DNA of 24,013 bases, from positions 405,929 through 429,941 of the forward strand of contig NW_020170422.1 in assembly GCF_000524195.1 (NCBI RefSeq), read 5' to 3'. The notes below the pieces were generated by a model, which was not told where the DNA came from, made no database searches, and saw only the letters and a list, made by a program, of their open reading frames with translations. Positions 22,801-24,013 of this stretch are shown piece after piece. The position numbers and the translations under genes were made by a program. This DNA is from Echinococcus granulosus. Taxonomy: Eukaryota; Platyhelminthes; Cestoda; Cyclophyllidea; Taeniidae. The stretch's first letter is position 1. Every line of letters begins with the position of its first letter.

Positions 22801-24013
22801 GTGGTTGCGCTACAAGCGGTTGCAGGTGGGTCAGCCCACATTACTGTTGATCAAGACGGTAGGGTACACGGAGCATGTGGTGCCCATGTCTAGATGCCCG
22901 GACAAAACGATCTATCTTCCCCCACTTCTAAGGCATTATTAGATTTCTACAAAGGAGTCAAAGTCACATCATCTTGATCTCTATCTAACTTCCAGATAAA
23001 TTAAGTATTTAATACGTTCTTTTGCATCTGAAAATGTGATATCTTACTAAACCTCGGGTAAAGGACATAAACGTCATTTTGAGTTCATTAAAGTTCATTC
23101 GTTTTCGTCCTCACTAAATTTTAAGTGTGAATTTGCAGAGGATGTTTCAAGGCATACAAATTTGAAAATAGTTAATAGTTAATTAGACACACGGAGGATC
23201 CGAGTGGCCATCGCGGCGTTCCACTCCACCGTCGTAAAAGTCGGCTCGTGGAAAGTAATTAAAATAAAAATCACTGCTTATTTTAACGCTCCTTCTATTT
23301 TGAGCCACTCTTTCAGCGAAATACTGCTGGACTCTGTCTGACTACCCTTACAGGATAAGTACTGGCTACGAGCCAACTTCCTCGTAGAGACCTCAGTTCA
23401 AAAGCCAGCCGCTTCAAAGCGTATTGCACGTGGCAACTCACACCCCTCTCTTGGTGGCAACAGCGACGCATCTACCTCTCGACGCTCGGGTCGTGGAAGC
23501 AAACGATTCGCTGACCCCGACTACGATCCAGCTGCCGACGAAGGCTGGCGTGTCGGCATTCCATGCTCGAACCGTCGTCGGCGTCGTACGAACTACAATG
23601 AGGATCGACTGATGGAAGAAGACGAGGCGGGGGAGGATGTCAAAACGAACGAAGATCAAGGAGTGGAGGATCAGGGTGATTCCTCCTCCTCGAGGCGCGA
23701 TGCTAAGAAGACGGAGGAGTGGGTGTCTGAGGAAGCTCTTCAGCTCTGGGAGATTCGTAACTTCTTTGACAGGCAAGTGGTTTTAAATTCACCCTCGCTC
23801 TTCGACAGTTGATTCCACCTCATCTTGATTCCTCCCTCTCTTCACAGTCTCTTGCCGATCGACAGTGATTATCCGCCGCCCTTGGGACCATTGTCATTCA
23901 CTGGTCTTCCAGTCGGTTTGGTTGAAGAAGCGTCGTCTATAGTGAAGGAGGAGGAGATGGAGTGTCGAGGAAGTTGGATCCAACCGGCACGCTGTCCCTC
24001 TCCTGAGGCGTTC
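10667..24013 (+). CDS. BPTF: BPTF/NURF301 orthologue, large NURF chromatin-remodelling subunit (5' part, 3' end outside window)
   Basis: Twenty-two exons agree in phase throughout: join(10667..10880,10978..11222,11331..11447,11490..12580,12657..13021,13094..13434,14276..14689,14756..14918,14997..15325,15456..15611,15682..16268,16337..16703,16786..16923,17001..17208,18161..18228,18273..18674,20294..20455,20525..20821,20905..21027,21516..21833,23354..23772,23848..>24013), about 2230 codons. Domains in order: AT-hook-like basic region, DDT (about 274-336), PHD finger (473-514), WSD-type motif (about 536-556), BPTF-specific blocks (exons 7-9), acidic linker (exon 12), coiled coil (exons 17-18), and the conserved IPWSYP...LWEIR region (exons 20-21). 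Known: BPTF scaffolds the ISWI ATPase in NURF and reads histone marks through C-terminal PHD and bromodomains. Those domains should lie to the right. Nuclear. Confidence 0.93.
10978..11222 (+). CDS. BPTF: BPTF exon 2 (AT-hook-like, acidic)
   Basis: Codes residues 72-153. Contains RRGRPRKRPI, an AT-hook-type GRP core in basic context, then an acidic stretch (ESDDEEGDY, DDESDDDAF), then a charged helix (EEKEREEAEEIKKKQE). An AT hook and acidic patch at the N-terminus are known in BPTF/NURF301. Donor GTGCGT, phase 0. Confidence 0.75.
11331..11447 (+). CDS. BPTF: BPTF exon 3 (second basic GRP motif)
   Basis: 39 codons (154-192) between TTCAG and GTAAGT, phase 0/0. Reads RQRRLKREERRSR then ATGRPGRPRT, a second AT-hook-like sequence. 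It is followed by the 42-nt intron 11448-11489, the shortest in the gene. Confidence 0.75.
11490..12580 (+). CDS. BPTF: BPTF exon 4 (DDT domain, first PHD finger, WSD-type motif)
   Basis: Codes residues 193-555 plus two bases. The DDT domain (11733-11921, residues 274-336) includes RRYGRLLRLSPFQLEDFLSA, close to BPTF of other animals. A longer-than-usual Ala/Ser/Val-rich insert (about 380-415) follows. The PHD finger (12330-12455) has all eight ligands: C473, C476, C485, C488, H493, C496, C511, C514. SPLGYDRAGRVYWYMEGRL then matches the conserved post-PHD BPTF/WSD motif. DDT-type modules contact ISWI in related remodellers. Donor GTAAGT, phase 2. Confidence 0.95.
12657..13021 (+). CDS. BPTF: BPTF exon 5 (post-PHD conserved helix region)
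   Basis: Starts after CTCCAG and continues RLFV|EPVDFAQ. Codes residues 556-677 plus one base. An acidic segment with Glu runs precedes PPVYYYSSLECITSVRQRL, which aligns with the 'W/Y-Y-Y-S-T/S' segment that follows the WSD motif in BPTF. Donor GTAAGC, phase 1. Confidence 0.88.
13094..13434 (+). CDS. BPTF: BPTF exon 6 (charged linker)
   Basis: Residues 678-791 from acceptor CCAATAG to donor GTGAGT, phase 1 in and phase 0 out. An acidic/lysine-rich start (VVDVKKEEQDGDATE) is followed by LPLPSALTAAQLTALF and FVLELSGGVLVHNQDGLF. Sequence conservation is weak; assigned by phase and continuous reading. Confidence 0.8.
13435..14275 (+). other. BPTF intron 6 (841 nt)
   Basis: GTGAGT...TGCAG. AT-rich, no supportable exon. 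A palindrome CTCGATTCGAG near 13553-13563 resembles a tRNA B box, but no tRNA folds around it. Confidence 0.75.
14276..14689 (+). CDS. BPTF: BPTF exon 7 (conserved NIALN...KRR...NKFCL block)
   Basis: Residues 792-929, phase 0/0, CTTGCAG to GTGAGT. IALNRPQQHDEREKRRLLVN and KFCLS correspond to the conserved BPTF segment (ALNK...H-x-x-D-x-R-R-x-L-x-x-K-F-C-L-T). It ends in RWLHTMKLTLCFMEAQ, matching the conserved helix that starts this block's second half. Confidence 0.92.
14756..14918 (+). CDS. BPTF: BPTF exon 8 (conserved helical block)
   Basis: Residues 930-983 plus one base. WRLLRKDWIAAVLKATSV and LARLEAAIRPVAF align with the BPTF pattern 'W-I-K-A-V...A-L-A-I-L-E-C-A-V-K-P-V'. Separated from exon 7 by a 66-nt intron. 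Donor GTAAGT, phase 1. Confidence 0.92.
14997..15325 (+). CDS. BPTF: BPTF exon 9 (VWKTRGEEYR...GWQWVS block)
   Basis: Residues 984-1093. A coil-prone start (QREEEKRIRALE) precedes IRHTVWKTRGEEYRRLGG and DGWQWVSAT, strongly conserved in BPTF ('V-W-K-x-K-G-E-E-Y-R...G-W-x-W-I-S'). The 3' boundary is less certain: GTGCGC at 15326 (phase 0) is used here because it joins exon 10 in frame, and reading on meets TGA at 15329-15331. An alternative in-phase GT lies about 27 nt upstream. Confidence 0.88.
15456..15611 (+). CDS. BPTF: BPTF exon 10 (52-codon linker exon)
   Basis: TTCTTCTAG precedes GAT; 52 open codons read DLHPPLPEDAALDY...IPPEALRNQPDGVINISQ and end at CAG|GTATAT, phase 0/0. The longer overlapping frame across this stretch is out of frame and should not be used. 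Intron 10 is 70 nt. No known domain. Confidence 0.75.
15682..16268 (+). CDS. BPTF: BPTF exon 11 (coiled coil, poly-Gly, Ser-rich)
   Basis: Residues 1146-1340 plus two bases, from TTGCAG|TGT to GG|GTGAGT. LDSLLAMREAAALRDQAASE begins a long predicted coiled coil (about 1185-1260) with alternating charged residues. Then come eight glycines (16087-16110) and a Ser/Glu-rich tail (SGESAESEESAATSSS). The coil may correspond to the 'LDGLLERRIKQFTLEEKQR' region of BPTF, but similarity is weak. Confidence 0.85.
16337..16703 (+). CDS. BPTF: BPTF exon 12 (basic motif, then long acidic tract)
   Basis: Residues 1341-1463. RRSSRRQKTKSVDPDF (16350-16397) is a likely nuclear-localisation or DNA-contact motif. 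It is followed by acidic runs (six or seven Glu; six Asp from a (GAT)6 run at 16566-16583; GDEGDEDEEDYG). Ends CTC AGG|GTTCGT, phase 0. The donor is non-ideal but in phase with exon 13. Confidence 0.82.
16566..16583 (+). repeat. (GAT)6 microsatellite coding poly-Asp
   Basis: Six perfect GAT units within BPTF exon 12, in frame, coding DDDDDD. Pure triplet runs like this often vary in length between individuals. Confidence 0.85.
16786..16923 (+). CDS. BPTF: BPTF exon 13 (46-codon linker)
   Basis: Starts after GAAACAG with AAATGTVSATVSGKGA and ends INQS. Phase 0/0. The only neat in-phase donor is GC-type: TCG|GCAAGT at 16924. A GT donor in phase 0 exists only as the poor ATT|GTGCAG upstream. 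An alternative acceptor at 16755-16756 would need a different phase from exon 12. Confidence 0.65.
16924..17000 (+). other. Candidate GC-AG intron 13 of BPTF
   Basis: 77 nt, GCAAGT...CTATCGTAG. GCAAGT is the usual hexamer of GC-AG introns, and its use keeps phase 0 on both sides. The size matches the neighbouring short introns. Confidence 0.6.
17001..17208 (+). CDS. BPTF: BPTF exon 14 (Pro/Val-rich linker)
   Basis: Residues 1510-1578 plus one base. VTVVPTPIPTAPGGQPVRLV and PPGAPAGTQIIQAV are low-complexity Pro/Val/Gly sequence like the disordered regions of BPTF. Donor G|GTAGGT, phase 1, agrees with exon 15. Confidence 0.75.
17209..18160 (+). other. BPTF intron 14 (952 nt)
   Basis: GTAGGT...TTTTAG. 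AT-rich. Holds a T13 run near 17821 and a small AAAGCA/TGCTTT stem near 18095-18110. No exon or gene seen. Confidence 0.75.
18161..18228 (+). CDS. BPTF: BPTF exon 15 (68-nt micro-linker exon)
   Basis: CGTTTTAG|CC...ATACAA|GTAAGT. Completes the split codon and reads SGTGNLIIPASTEPALQKSL, then IQ, in frame. Phase 1 in, phase 0 out. Followed by a 44-nt intron. Confidence 0.75.
18273..18674 (+). CDS. BPTF: BPTF exon 16 (Ser/Thr/Pro/Val-rich linker)
   Basis: Residues 1602-1735, starting NPLSSVTSVLQLSSSGGVIV and ending APASRP|GTATGT, phase 0/0. It is disordered, nearly free of acidic residues, and resembles the Ser/Thr/Val/Gln-rich transcriptional-coactivator-like stretches of BPTF. No catalytic or folded domain visible. 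Confidence 0.82.
18675..20293 (+). other. BPTF intron 16 (1619 nt)
   Basis: GTATGT...TTTTCAG. AT-rich, with only short chance ORFs (for example about 60 codons at 19090 and 19386). No repeat or RNA gene recognised. Confidence 0.75.
20294..20455 (+). CDS. BPTF: BPTF exon 17 (start of coiled coil)
   Basis: 54 codons, phase 0/0, TTTTCAG to GTCAGT. After a basic PSLRPRMVRVV segment, VTEAATKLHQVDLELFNLRK begins a heptad-like helix that continues in exon 18. The donor GTCAGT is not ideal but is the only in-frame choice. Confidence 0.82.
20525..20821 (+). CDS. BPTF: BPTF exon 18 (coiled coil, FLTLP motif)
   Basis: Residues 1790-1888. LRHLESQLAELSARVEEKEA continues the coil. KGRRFLTLPKHLPSVNPY corresponds to the BPTF 'K-K-x-x-F-V-L-P' segment. 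The end is set at AAG|GTGTGG (phase 0); reading on meets TAA at 20870. Confidence 0.83.
20905..21027 (+). CDS. BPTF: BPTF exon 19 (LRALILAAGRKEVPGY block)
   Basis: 41 codons, phase 0/0. VNLRALILAAGRKEVPGYEA matches the conserved BPTF pattern 'D-L-K-K-L-A-R-K-G-G-I-R-E-V-P-x-F', with the lysine-rich positions replaced by hydrophobic ones. Donor TCG|GTAGGC. Confidence 0.9.
21028..21515 (+). other. BPTF intron 19 (488 nt)
   Basis: GTAGGC...CCGTAG. No exon or repeat recognised; two overlapping chance ORFs of about 70 codons lack support. Confidence 0.75.
21516..21833 (+). CDS. BPTF: BPTF exon 20 (IPWSYPTARP...LRLLWHSLRWDE block)
   Basis: 106 codons, phase 0/0. IPWSYPTARPCFAEAWRFRL and LRLLWHSLRWDE are hallmark BPTF sequences (other animals: 'I-W-P-Y-P-S-P-R-P-x-F-x-x-x-W-R-Y-R-L' and 'L-R-L-L-W-A-S-L-R-W-D-D'). 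ALRRVVAIKPL ends the exon at GTGAGC. Among the strongest evidence for the gene's identity. Confidence 0.95.
21834..23353 (+). other. BPTF intron 20 (1520 nt), with possible cassette exon
   Basis: GTGAGC...TTACAG. It holds the candidate exon 22667-22825, an exon-like segment 22363-22498, a 138-codon minus-strand ORF (22080-22496), and a GC-richer patch at about 23195-23260. None is needed for BPTF continuity, since exons 20 and 21 are both phase 0 at this junction. Confidence 0.6.
22667..22825 (+). CDS. Candidate cassette exon in BPTF intron 20
   Basis: ATTTAG|CTG...TTGCAG|GTGGGT gives 159 nt (53 codons), phase 0 on both sides, so it fits between exons 20 and 21 without a frame change. MTEMVNEQREIELTKLGQLA and VLQLQKATSLWLRYKRLQ look helical and coding-like. 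I recognise no counterpart in BPTF of other animals. It may be lineage-specific, alternatively spliced, or chance. Confidence 0.35.
23354..23772 (+). CDS. BPTF: BPTF exon 21 (basic RRSGRGSKR motif, acidic stretch, EEWVSEEALQLWEIR)
   Basis: Residues 2036-2174 plus two bases, from CCCTTACAG. Basic RRSGRGSKRFADPDY (23480-23524) is followed by RRRRR, an acidic segment and EEWVSEEALQLWEIRNFFD, which matches the conserved BPTF 'W-V-A-E-E-E-L-E-L-W-E-I-R-A-F' helix. The only donor that keeps exon 22 open is GC-type, GACAG|GCAAGT at 23773 (phase 2). Confidence 0.92.
23773..23847 (+). other. Candidate GC-AG intron 21 of BPTF
   Basis: 75 nt, AG|GCAAGT...CTTCACAG. The donor matches the GC-AG consensus perfectly, and phase 2 is required by the downstream frame. 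Confidence 0.7.
23848..24013 (+). CDS. BPTF: BPTF exon 22 (partial, runs off window)
   Basis: After TTCACAG the only frame open to the window end is phase 2: LLPIDSDYPPPLGPLSF and onwards to SWIQPARCPSPEAF, 55 complete codons plus the split serine. Pro/Glu-rich linker, no domain. The rest of the gene, with the expected C-terminal PHD finger(s) and bromodomain, lies beyond the right edge. Confidence 0.8.

Noticed and set aside
1..24013. CRISPR arrays, bacterial operons, insertion sequences, viral genes
   Set aside because: No regularly spaced repeats, Shine-Dalgarno-led gene trains, transposase or integrase motifs, or viral domains were seen. Gene structure is clearly spliceosomal.

Overview
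The window is eukaryotic nuclear DNA and holds two protein-coding genes, both on the + strand, split by spliceosomal introns. Intron sizes fall into a very short class (42-44 nt), a short class (about 66-83 nt) and a long class (0.5-3.5 kb). That pattern, AT-leaning non-coding DNA and moderate divergence from animal orthologues suggest a flatworm, most likely a tapeworm. The taxon is inferred from style, not from a diagnostic marker.

Region 1 (1-6200) is a complete SLC10-family (sodium/bile-acid cotransporter, SBF fold) gene of three exons: 340-1005, 1745-1916 and 5424-6100. It encodes 504 residues: a signal peptide, a glycosylated luminal/extracellular domain, a multi-helix transporter core with the sodium-site residues conserved, and a basic cytosolic tail. 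A duplicated CCAAT-box (NF-Y type) site lies about 90-130 nt upstream of the ATG. An AATAAA poly(A) signal lies 41 nt after the stop.

Region 2 (about 6200-10666) is intergenic. I find no supportable gene there. It contains two GC-richer patches and one good hairpin.

Region 3 (10667-24013, running off the right edge) is the 5' part of a BPTF/NURF301 gene, the large subunit of the NURF ISWI chromatin-remodelling complex. I reconstructed 22 phase-compatible exons coding about 2230 residues: AT-hook-like basic and acidic N-terminus, DDT domain, first PHD finger, WSD/WHIM-type motif, two BPTF-specific conserved blocks, an acidic Ser/Pro/Val-rich linker, a coiled coil, and the conserved block that ends near W-x-S-E-E-x-L-x-L-W-E-I-R. 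The C-terminal PHD finger(s) and bromodomain expected of the family would lie beyond the window. Two introns appear to use GC-AG splice sites, and one 159-nt in-frame segment (22667-22825) may be a lineage-specific cassette exon.

The two genes have no evident functional link. One is a membrane solute carrier and the other a nuclear chromatin factor.
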